Below are positions 1-6,212 of a stretch of 10,278 nucleotides of DNA, piece after piece. The notes under the pieces are model-generated. The model was not told the DNA's origin. It made no database searches and saw only the letters and a list, made by a program, of their open reading frames with translations. The DNA comes from Bacteroidales bacterium (lineage in GTDB: Bacteria; Bacteroidota; Bacteroidia; Bacteroidales; WCHB1-69), in NCBI GenBank assembly GCA_017964755.1, contig JAGCRI010000124.1, forward strand, positions 1-10,278, read 5' to 3'. The position numbers and the translations under genes are program-made. Positions within the stretch are counted from its first letter, which is position 1, and the number at the start of each line of letters is the position of its first letter.

Positions 1-507
1 GCCTCGAGTGTATGGCACAACGCAGTATGAACAGAAATTGTTACAGCCACGCATTATTGAAATGAATGCAGAAACTCCGTTGGCAGCATATCTCACAGGA
101 AGAATATCATCGTAAGTTTCACTTTTTGACAACTCAACATTAAAAGCAATCTCTTCAGTTTCAGCTTTTTGTATTAGAAGTGGCAATGACCTGTATGCGT
201 CTGGGCCGGCAATGAAATCCAATACCGAACCGTTCCCGAGCAGACTTTCCTTAAGCCTTTCTGCCATACATCCCAAAAGTCCTATGAGCATGCCGGTTTT
301 CCGCCTTTTCAATGCCGCAAGTTCCTTCAGCCTTTTATGGATTCTCTGCTCCGCATTGTCGCGGATGGAACAGGTGTTTATCAAAATCAAGTCAGCGGCG
401 GCCTCATCGTCTGTTATTTCATATTCATCAGAAAGAATTGAAGCAACAACCTCACTATCAGCGACATTCATCTGGCAGCCGTAGGTTTCTATGAAGAGTT
501 TTCTCAT
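1..507 (-). CDS. miaB: MiaB, tRNA-2-methylthio-N6-dimethylallyladenosine synthase (partial, N-terminal 169 residues)
   Basis: This is the N-terminal part of a radical-SAM methylthiotransferase. MiaB adds a methylthio group to i6A37 in tRNAs that read codons starting with U. The visible part opens with MRKLFIETYGCQMN and has the three cluster-binding cysteines of the N-terminal methylthiotransferase domain (C11, C46, C80). At its end is the radical-SAM triad CxxxCxxC (C155, C159, C162, in MRGCNNFCSYCVVPYTRG). The QMN after C11 and the near-identical cysteine spacing to E. coli MiaB favour MiaB over MtaB or RimO. The ATG lies 15 nt downstream of the sulP stop, so the two genes are probably co-transcribed. 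The rest of the radical-SAM domain and the TRAM domain lie beyond the left edge; full-length members are about 440-470 residues. The reading frame is open throughout. The family call is very secure and the subfamily call is strong. Confidence 0.96.
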   Translation of the reverse strand, partial: MRKLFIETYGCQMNVADSEVVASILSDEYEITDDEAAADLILINTCSIRDNAEQRIHKRLKELAALKRRKTGMLIGLLGCMAERLKESLLGNGSVLDFIAGPDAYRSLPLLIQKAETEEIAFNVELSKSETYDDILPVRYAANGVSAFISIMRGCNNFCSYCVVPYTRG

Positions 508-522
508 AACATTTTCAGATTA

Positions 523-2241
523 TCAGTTATCAAATTTTTCTTTCAGATATTGCGCGCACTCCTCAAAAGTTGCAAAAGTTGACTCTTCTTTCACAAGGTC
601 AGGTATCACTTTCAACGTCTTCAGCATTGCTTTCGGTTGAGGCTGGATTATCGTCATAAGCACTTCTATCCCTTTGTCTTTCAAGTCTTTAATGGCAGTT
701 TCCATGGCATACGCGCCCGATTGGTCGATAAAAGCAACAAGTTTCATTCTTATTATCACAATCTTCATGGTGTCAGGAACACTATGCATAATCTCCTGGA
801 AACGGGTTACTGAGCCAAAAAAGATAGGTCCGTTGAGGCGGACAATGTAAATATGGCGCTTTATTTCATCGGTTAGGTCAGCCTCGTCAGCCCATGGAGA
901 GGTGCGGTCGAAAGAAGTAAGCCCGTGCGACTCATAACTGTTCTCAACTATGTCGCTCGTGTGCTTCATGAAGAACACGCAGCTTATCACCATTCCGATT
1001 CCAACTGCCACCAGCAGGTCAATGAAAACGGTGAGCAGCAGTACGATAATCATCACGAAAGCGTCAGCGCGCGGGATTTTGAAGAGGTCTTTCAGCCCTT
1101 TGAAATCTATTATGCTGATACCGACTGTAATTAATATTCCCGACAGGACAGAGAGCGGGACATATTTGACAAAACTGCCGAGCCCAAGCAGAATACCAAG
1201 AAGGAGGAGCGCGTGAACCATGCCCGAAATACGTGATGACCCGCCGCTTTTGACGTTAACCACGGTACGCATTGTCGCACCTGCGCCCGAAAGCCCGCCG
1301 AAAAGCCCTGCCATCATGTTGCCTATTCCCTGACCGATTAATTCGCGGTTGCTGTTGTGCTTTGTCTTTGTGATATTGTCCGCAACAACAGATGTGAGCA
1401 GCGTGTCTATAGAGCCAAGCCCCGCAAGCGTCAGTCCCGGTATTACCGACATGTTTATCACCACAGGCCAGTTTATGGACGAGAGGTCAATTCCATTCTG
1501 TAAGAAGATAGGGAGTGGGAAGCCTGAAGGGATTTCACCGATAGTAAGATTGAAATCCTTGAAAAAGACTACGGAGATAACGGATACGATAACAAGCGCG
1601 ACCAATGTCGCCGGGATTTTTTTCGTTATGAGCGGGAAAAGATAAATTATTGCAATGGTACTCAGGCCGAACAGCAGTGCGAGATGATTGAATCCATCGA
1701 TTTTATCTGGCAGTTGGGTTATCATGTCAACGATAAGCACCGGTGATTTGAGCCCCAATAGCGGGTAAATCTGCTGAAGAATGATGATGATCCCGATACC
1801 GCTCATAAATCCAGAGAGGACAGGGTAGGGGATGTAGCGAATGTATTTGCCTATCTTGATGATGCCGAATAATATTTGGAACAAACCGCAAAAGAGGCCT
1901 GCCAAAGCCATGGCGACAAGCACTGTGCTGATATCATGTGTCTGGGTGGAGGCCCATATTGTTGAGATGAAAGATGAAGTTATAACCGTCATCGGGCCGG
2001 TGGGACCGCTGATTTGCGAAGGTGTGCCGCCGAATAGAGCCGCGAAAAATCCCAACATCATCGCTCCGACAAGTCCTGCCAATGCTCCAATTGCCCCGAT
2101 ATTTGGGATTTCCTGCGCATCTATAACCCCAAACGCCTGAATACCAAAAGCCAACGCTAACGGCAGCGCCACAATGCCGGCGGTAAGTCCACCGAAAATG
2201 TCCCCTTTTAAATTTTTAGTCAATGAAGATAATTTAGCCAT
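523..2241 (-). CDS. SulP/SLC26-family anion transporter with STAS domain, possibly Na+/bicarbonate (BicA-like)
   Basis: A 572-residue inner-membrane transporter of normal family length. Residues 12-425 form the hydrophobic SLC26 core, starting with GGLTAGIVALPLALAFG. Residues 463-570 form a cytoplasmic STAS domain with the DxSG-type loop D506-Q-S-G509. Core motifs include SGPTGPMT (78-85) and GSIDTLLTSVVADN (276-289). D279, T283 and G321-A322-T323 have the same spacing as the residues reported to bind sodium in cyanobacterial BicA (D258, T262, G300-A301-T302; numbering from memory). This makes Na+-coupled bicarbonate uptake a reasonable inference, but sulfate or dicarboxylate transport cannot be excluded. 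No carbonic anhydrase or sulfate-assimilation gene is adjacent to help decide. The gene lies 47 nt downstream of an outer-membrane-protein gene and 15 nt upstream of miaB. It ends with adjacent stop codons, TGA then TAA. No strong Shine-Dalgarno site precedes the ATG, which is usual in this phylum. Confidence 0.94.
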   Translation of the reverse strand: MAKLSSLTKNLKGDIFGGLTAGIVALPLALAFGIQAFGVIDAQEIPNIGAIGALAGLVGAMMLGFFAALFGGTPSQISGPTGPMTVITSSFISTIWASTQTHDISTVLVAMALAGLFCGLFQILFGIIKIGKYIRYIPYPVLSGFMSGIGIIIILQQIYPLLGLKSPVLIVDMITQLPDKIDGFNHLALLFGLSTIAIIYLFPLITKKIPATLVALVIVSVISVVFFKDFNLTIGEIPSGFPLPIFLQNGIDLSSINWPVVINMSVIPGLTLAGLGSIDTLLTSVVADNITKTKHNSNRELIGQGIGNMMAGLFGGLSGAGATMRTVVNVKSGGSSRISGMVHALLLLGILLGLGSFVKYVPLSVLSGILITVGISIIDFKGLKDLFKIPRADAFVMIIVLLLTVFIDLLVAVGIGMVISCVFFMKHTSDIVENSYESHGLTSFDRTSPWADEADLTDEIKRHIYIVRLNGPIFFGSVTRFQEIMHSVPDTMKIVIIRMKLVAFIDQSGAYAMETAIKDLKDKGIEVLMTIIQPQPKAMLKTLKVIPDLVKEESTFATFEECAQYLKEKFDN

Positions 2242-2280
2242 ATAAATAAAGTTCTGTTTAATAATTGTTTGATTATAAAC

Positions 2281-2298
2281 GAAATATTCTAATATTTC
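2281..2298. repeat. 18-bp inverted repeat over the stop codon of the barrel gene
   Basis: GAAATATT, a CT spacer, then AATATTTC form a perfect inverted repeat with 8-bp arms. Its centre coincides with the stop codon of the upstream barrel gene (complement 2289-2291), 40 nt before the sulP start. The arms are almost all A/T and no U-tract follows on the minus strand, so it is not a convincing terminator. It could be an operator-like dyad or chance in A/T-rich DNA. Confidence 0.35.
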
Positions 2299-2933
2299 CC
2301 GTGTGCTTTGATGCTGCCTCCGCGCTTGACGCTGCTCCGTGTTCTGTTATGCTTTATGATTGTATATCTCACACTGAAATTCAGAAAATTGAAGTCAAAA
2401 GCCGGGATGAAATCTGTTCGGGAACTGTATTTGTCGCCAATGCCTTTTGTCTCAACGTTATACTTGTGCGTGTAGGCATAAAATCCCGGGCGCGCATCAA
2501 CTTGAAGTGTCACAGGATGTCCTGGCACCTTGTACTCAATGCCGCCAATCAGGTTGAGACCGAAGAAAAACGGATAATGGTTTTTAGTATATCCGCCATA
2601 GCTGCGCGACCCGCTCAAATAGCTGTTCTCAGGCGAAAGACCGACACCTGTGTTCAAACCGCCGCCGGCAAACCAGTACAGGTCCTGCGTAGCCATGCCT
2701 ACATACATAAAGTTCACAGCCCCTTTCAAGTTGAAGCCCGTGTACCAGTTCCACGACAGCCCCGCATCTCCCTGAAGCGCAAAGTCAGAACTCAAGTACC
2801 CTTTGTAGGAAAAGCCGTTTATAAATCCGATAATGCCTCCAAAACTGTTATTGTAAGGCCTTGATTTGTCTTGAGCAAACAGAGATGTGAAACATATAAG
2901 AATTAATGCTGACAAATAGATTGTTTTTCTCAT
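2289..2933 (-). CDS. Small outer-membrane beta-barrel-like protein, function unknown
   Basis: A 214-residue exported protein. Residues 1-20 form a signal peptide (MRKTIYLSALILICFTSLFA) with probable signal-peptidase I cleavage before Q21. The mature part is rich in Gly, Tyr and Phe. It alternates hydrophobic and polar residues in short strands such as GGIIGFINGFSYKGYLSS (32-49), PFFFGLNLIGGIEYKV (121-136), VTLQVDARPGFYAY (141-154) and FNFLNFSVRYTII (181-193). This pattern matches small 8-stranded barrels common in Bacteroidetes, where GIEYK, DxRPxF and a final RYT strand recur. An odd point is a 21-residue Lys/Arg-rich tail (194-214) after the apparent last strand, with seven Lys or Arg and no acidic residue. 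The gene is first in a possible operon with sulP and miaB, and a candidate promoter lies about 70 nt upstream. I recognise no specific subfamily; it is too short for PorP/SprF and has no OmpA domain. Confidence 0.85.
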   Translation of the reverse strand: MRKTIYLSALILICFTSLFAQDKSRPYNNSFGGIIGFINGFSYKGYLSSDFALQGDAGLSWNWYTGFNLKGAVNFMYVGMATQDLYWFAGGGLNTGVGLSPENSYLSGSRSYGGYTKNHYPFFFGLNLIGGIEYKVPGHPVTLQVDARPGFYAYTHKYNVETKGIGDKYSSRTDFIPAFDFNFLNFSVRYTIIKHNRTRSSVKRGGSIKAHGKY

Positions 2934-3000
2934 AATTGCTGTTTAATTTACTGATTTAGATTGGATTATACATTTTAACCCTAATCTGTAAAAAATTTTG

Positions 3001-3031
3001 CAAATTTACCAACAACAAATTTAATTTTCAA
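3001..3031 (-). promoter_or_regulatory. Candidate Bacteroidetes-type promoter for the barrel gene (and sulP-miaB)
   Basis: On the minus strand, TAAATTTG (complement 3001-3008) matches the TAnnTTTG -7 consensus of the Bacteroidetes primary sigma factor. A TTG (complement 3029-3031) lies 20 nt upstream in the -33 position. Transcription would start near 2994, giving a leader of about 60 nt before the ATG at 2933. The region is very A/T-rich, so chance matches are possible. Confidence 0.5.
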
Positions 3032-3089
3032 GAGTTTAGATAAAGGTTTTTTATGTTATTTTTACACTTTATATTTTGAAGTGTTTTTT

Positions 3090-3836
3090 ATGAAGTATTT
3101 ACAGCACCATATTCCTAAAACAGACTCAACAAATCTGCTCCTTAAAAGAATTATCGAATATAAATATCAGAATAATAGTCAGTTACCAGAGATGTTCGCC
3201 ATTTATGCAGACGAACAGACATCGGGTAGGGGCCTTGAAAAAAACAAATGGGAAAGTGAAGCTGGGCAGAATCTGCTCTGCAGCATATATTTTCGTCCGC
3301 CAATCAGCCCCAATAGGCAATTCGCTTTCAATCAATGCTTTGCATTGGCAGTCTATATGACTGTTTCGGAATATGCTGATAATGTGTGTATTAAGTGGCC
3401 TAATGACATATACGTTGGAAATAGGAAAATTGCAGGAATTCTTATGGAACATAAACTTGTTGGTGAAAAAATCGCATATACTGTTGCAGGAGTCGGAATT
3501 AATGTTAATCAGGAAGTTTTTTCTGAAGATTTGCCGAATCCGGTTTCTTTGACTAATATTACAGCTCAAAATTACGATATTTCAAAAATTCTCGATAATC
3601 TGCTTAAATATTGCGCTTATTTTTATCAAAAACTGCTTGACGGTAAATTTGTTGAAATTAATTCAGAATATCTCAGTCATTTGTATAAATTGCAAGAAAT
3701 TTCTACGTATAGAATTTTTGGTAAGATTCAGAATGCAAAAATTGTTGGCGTAAACACTTATGGCCAGCTTTTGGTTGAAAATTCCGAGCATAATCTTTTG
3801 ACGTGCAATCTTAAGGAAATCTGTTTGGTCATGTAG
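3090..3836 (+). CDS. birA: Biotin--[acetyl-CoA-carboxylase] ligase (BirA/BPL, monofunctional)
   Basis: This cytoplasmic enzyme makes biotinyl-AMP from biotin and ATP, then biotinylates the carrier lysine of biotin-dependent carboxylases. The 248-residue protein starts directly in the catalytic domain (TDSTN, 11-15) and has no N-terminal helix-turn-helix. It is therefore a class I ligase and unlikely to repress biotin genes as E. coli BirA does. Catalytic features are GRG (46-48) with KW (53-54), KWPND (102-106, K102 matching the catalytic Lys), RKIAGILME (112-120) and GVGINVN (134-140). A small C-terminal SH3-like domain follows (about 205-248). The loop after GRG reads LEKN and lacks the usual basic or Gln residue. 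I chose the ATG at 3090 over an in-frame GTG at 3081, because the GTG adds only MFF with no better leader. GC content falls from about 45% in the first half to about 27% in the second. It runs divergently from the barrel gene and convergently with the next gene. Confidence 0.93.
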   Translation: MKYLQHHIPKTDSTNLLLKRIIEYKYQNNSQLPEMFAIYADEQTSGRGLEKNKWESEAGQNLLCSIYFRPPISPNRQFAFNQCFALAVYMTVSEYADNVCIKWPNDIYVGNRKIAGILMEHKLVGEKIAYTVAGVGINVNQEVFSEDLPNPVSLTNITAQNYDISKILDNLLKYCAYFYQKLLDGKFVEINSEYLSHLYKLQEISTYRIFGKIQNAKIVGVNTYGQLLVENSEHNLLTCNLKEICLVM

Positions 3837-4008
3837 AATTTGATGGATAGAATAATTTATATAGCTGATTTTCAATATTTTATAATTCTATTTAACATAA
3901 TATAAATTATAGGACAAATAAAAATATATTGATATAAAGCGGAATATGGATACTTTTTAATCTTTCGTAATGCAATTTTTCAACACGAAACGCATTGAAT
4001 TAAAAAAA
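3837..4008. other. Very A/T-rich spacer between birA and the terminator of the convergent gene
   Basis: This stretch is mostly A and T. It contains no credible reading frame, tRNA or structured RNA that I can see. One A/T-only inverted repeat (3852-3862 with 3900-3910, 11-bp arms) is present but weak. No terminator with a U-tract is visible for the birA transcript here. Confidence 0.6.
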
Positions 4009-4031
4009 ACGCGCAGAAAAAATCTGCGCGT
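4009..4031 (-). terminator. Rho-independent terminator of the minus-strand T9SS-protein gene
   Basis: A perfect 9-bp stem, ACGCGCAGA (4009-4017) with TCTGCGCGT (4023-4031), encloses a 5-nt loop. Read on the minus strand it is followed by a run of eight T (complement 4001-4008), the usual U-tract. It begins 27 nt after the stop codon of the minus-strand gene. On the plus strand an A-run follows instead, so it should not act as an intrinsic terminator for birA. Confidence 0.87.
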
Positions 4032-4058
4032 AAAAATTGTTTATTTGATAAGCGAAAA

Positions 4059-5936
4059 CTATTTGCTCCGTATCACAGTTATTGAGCCAGAATATTCAAA
4101 TGTCTTCGTATATCCTGTGTAATAAAATACGTAATAATAAACGCCGTCAGAATTTTTCTCACCAGAAAAGCCTTCCCCTAAATTATACAATACCCCATCC
4201 TTCTGGTAAGTCTTATAATTCTCCATGTGGTAAATTTTCTTGCCCCAGCGGTCGTATATATGCAGAGAGTTCGGCATATCAGGGGAAAGATTGCCTATAA
4301 TGAACTCATCGTTGACGCCGTCTCCGTTAGGCGTAATTACATTGGGAAATATCAGATCCTCTTCTATGTGTGTATAATGTGATGCAGTTGACGAACAGCC
4401 TTCAATTTCAAGTGACAATGTTACAAGATACTCTCCCCATGTGTCGTATTGGTGGCTCACAACAGTACTGTTGCTCTCTTCTGTGCTCCCATCACCGAAA
4501 TCCCACGTGTAAACATAGTCATACCCTCCCATCATGCCAACGTCTGAGGTGTTTGTGAAAGTTATTTCAGAGCCTTCCGACCAGATAATATATTCAGGGT
4601 CAACAGTAAATTGCGTCTGCGGTACCGGAATAACCGTCAGATACAAGTCAACAACGCTGTCACAGCCATTTGCCATCGGATAAGAATTCTGGTATGTGAA
4701 AAGTCCTCCTTGTCCGCCGGAGGTGCCGGGTATGTTAAAGTCATTTTCCGTATATGGCTCACCGGCACACACGGTAGCATTAATGACAGTGTGCGGCAGG
4801 AATCTGATAAGGTTGATTGATACGGAGCCGCTGGCTTCAGTGTTGTTGCAAAGGTTGTTAGAATAAGAAATTATAAGTTCCAATGTGTCAGGTGAATCAC
4901 CTGATATTGCTACGATTTGCAAAGAAGATTCCGTTTGCCCTGCGGGAATTGTGATGGAATCAGGCAGATACTCATAATCAATGCCATTGACAGCGGTGCC
5001 GCTATATGTAAGTATGAGTGTCGTGTCATAATCAACCGGTTCAGGAATTGAAAAGGTCAGTGTGGCGTTGTTGCAACCATAAATCACAAATGGGTTATCC
5101 ACGTCATCATATACAAGAAGGTCGCCGACTGCCGGCGCATTGAAGCTCTTGGCTTCGAGGAAAACAGCTGAGTCATATAACTCGTCAGAGACGTTGGTAA
5201 TGGCTATTTTCATGTGGTACATACGGCACGGCACAACGTCCATTGCTGCTGTGAACGGTGACAGATGCGCGTTGTATTGCATTGCTGTTGACCCGTCAGG
5301 AACCACATTGTAATATTGTGAATACGAACCATAATTGACGTTGTTGATTGTGACAGGGAGCGTTGTGCCAGGTATCAGTGCTATGTTTTTCGTTACATTA
5401 GTAACCAAATCCGTTACAAAAAAGCCGAAAACGTCATTATAATTTGTACCCACATAATCCGGATATTCTTCTGATGCAAAGACATATCTGAAAGCCACGG
5501 AGTTAGCCACTGTCACAAAGTCAAATTCAAGCACGGCGGGATAATTAGGATCACCCCACGATCCAATAATTGCGTCAAGTTCAGGACAAGTCATGTTGTT
5601 GGGGGCTTCGTTACTTGCGCCATTTATGTTATTCGGTCCTGGCGCGACGTCAATGTTGCCGGTCGCAATAATGAGCCCTGACGAAAAACCGAGTGTGGGA
5701 TAGACAGACAAATTATTGGAAAAAGTTCCTATTTGAGCTCCGGTTGTTGCGGTAAGTGCTGTACTGACCCCATTGAATTTCACGTTTGAGACGTTTACAC
5801 CTCCTCCTACAAGGACATTGTTAACCAGATTCTGAGGTGTCAGACCTATTGATGGGGTTACGGTAACTTGCGCCCCAAGAAAGCAAAACGGTGCGAAAAA
5901 GAATACAACGGCAATAGTCAATAATCTATTTTTCAT
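4059..5936 (-). CDS. T9SS-secreted surface protein: choice-of-anchor L, Calx-beta-like, PKD, gliding-motility-type C-terminal domain
   Basis: A 625-residue exported protein, probably surface-attached or released by the type IX secretion system. Residues 1-22 form a signal peptide (MKNRLLTIAVVFFFAPFCFLGA, cleavage before Q23). Residues about 35-265 match the choice-of-anchor L domain, with its typical GFSSGLIIATG (83-93) and FRYVFASEEYPDYVGTNYND (149-168). Residues about 285-375 resemble a Calx-beta domain (GTAVNGIDYEYLPDSITIPAG, split here as G313-Y321 and E322-G333). A short module ends in NGCDSVVDLYLTV (423-435), and a PKD domain has WDFGDGS (478-484). The last 98 residues form the gliding-motility-associated (type B) sorting domain, with NVITPNGDGVND (532-543), IYDRWGKKIY (560-569) and a final GSITVIR. 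Known for the family: the sorting domain directs secretion across the outer membrane. Inferred: an adhesive or matrix role; the substrate is unknown. The gene stands alone, with its own candidate promoter and a strong terminator. Confidence 0.93.
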   Translation of the reverse strand: MKNRLLTIAVVFFFAPFCFLGAQVTVTPSIGLTPQNLVNNVLVGGGVNVSNVKFNGVSTALTATTGAQIGTFSNNLSVYPTLGFSSGLIIATGNIDVAPGPNNINGASNEAPNNMTCPELDAIIGSWGDPNYPAVLEFDFVTVANSVAFRYVFASEEYPDYVGTNYNDVFGFFVTDLVTNVTKNIALIPGTTLPVTINNVNYGSYSQYYNVVPDGSTAMQYNAHLSPFTAAMDVVPCRMYHMKIAITNVSDELYDSAVFLEAKSFNAPAVGDLLVYDDVDNPFVIYGCNNATLTFSIPEPVDYDTTLILTYSGTAVNGIDYEYLPDSITIPAGQTESSLQIVAISGDSPDTLELIISYSNNLCNNTEASGSVSINLIRFLPHTVINATVCAGEPYTENDFNIPGTSGGQGGLFTYQNSYPMANGCDSVVDLYLTVIPVPQTQFTVDPEYIIWSEGSEITFTNTSDVGMMGGYDYVYTWDFGDGSTEESNSTVVSHQYDTWGEYLVTLSLEIEGCSSTASHYTHIEEDLIFPNVITPNGDGVNDEFIIGNLSPDMPNSLHIYDRWGKKIYHMENYKTYQKDGVLYNLGEGFSGEKNSDGVYYYVFYYTGYTKTFEYSGSITVIRSK

Positions 5937-6004
5937 ACGCTTAGTTTTTTCAATAACTTTAAAATGTACAATGAGTATTGATGTTTTATTTGTGTAAAAG
6001 GCTG

Positions 6005-6038
6005 CAAAGTTACCAATTTTTTTTCATTTATAACCAAA
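6005..6038 (-). promoter_or_regulatory. Candidate promoter for the 625-residue T9SS protein gene
   Basis: On the minus strand TAACTTTG (complement 6005-6012) fits the TAnnTTTG -7 box. TTTG (complement 6035-6038) lies 22 nt further upstream, slightly wider than typical for -33. The implied leader is about 60 nt. A second minus-strand match, TAAATTTG (complement 6172-6179), lies closer to hisS and makes the assignment uncertain. Confidence 0.45.
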
Positions 6039-6182
6039 AATAAGTCGCTTGGAATCAATTTTTATGGCAACTGTCTTTCTTCAATTATGGGAATTTCTGA
6101 ATTAACATTTTTCAGGCAACAAAAACAATTAAAAAATGTCATCTAAAGTTAGAAAAACCATACAACGATAGCAAATTTATTA

Positions 6183-6190
6183 TATCTTTG
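6183..6190 (+). promoter_or_regulatory. hisS: Candidate -7 box of the hisS promoter
   Basis: TATCTTTG fits the TAnnTTTG -7 consensus exactly, and with the following C it gives the common TATCTTTGC form. It lies 22 nt before the hisS ATG, implying a very short leader of about 16 nt. I see no TTTG or TTG at the -33 position. The short leader leaves no room for a T-box or attenuator downstream of this start. Confidence 0.5.
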
Positions 6191-6212
6191 CAAGTTAAAA
6201 ACAAAAACTAAT

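Noticed and set aside
2265..2864. Open plus-strand frame of 199 codons opposite the barrel gene
   Set aside because: It lies almost wholly antisense to a gene with a signal peptide, barrel-like strand pattern and candidate promoter. Its own translation shows no recognisable domain or signal.
2289..2933. Barrel protein as the PorP/SprF partner of the T9SS cargo proteins
   Set aside because: PorP/SprF proteins are about 300 residues or longer and usually adjoin their cargo gene. This one is 214 residues, and birA lies between it and the nearest cargo gene.
3081..3089. GTG start for birA, nine bases upstream of the chosen ATG
   Set aside because: It adds only three residues (MFF) before the natural family start, and no ribosome-binding site favours it. 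It remains possible.
3183..3569. Open minus-strand frame of 128 codons opposite birA
   Set aside because: It lies entirely inside birA, whose catalytic motifs are conserved. The antisense translation has no family features.
3852..3910. A/T-only inverted repeat with 11-bp arms and a 37-nt spacer
   Set aside because: The arms contain only A and T in a region of very low GC, no U-tract follows, and such repeats are expected by chance.
6121..6212. T-box or attenuator upstream of hisS
   Set aside because: No T-box core, His-rich leader peptide or terminator hairpin is visible, and the likely leader is only about 16 nt.
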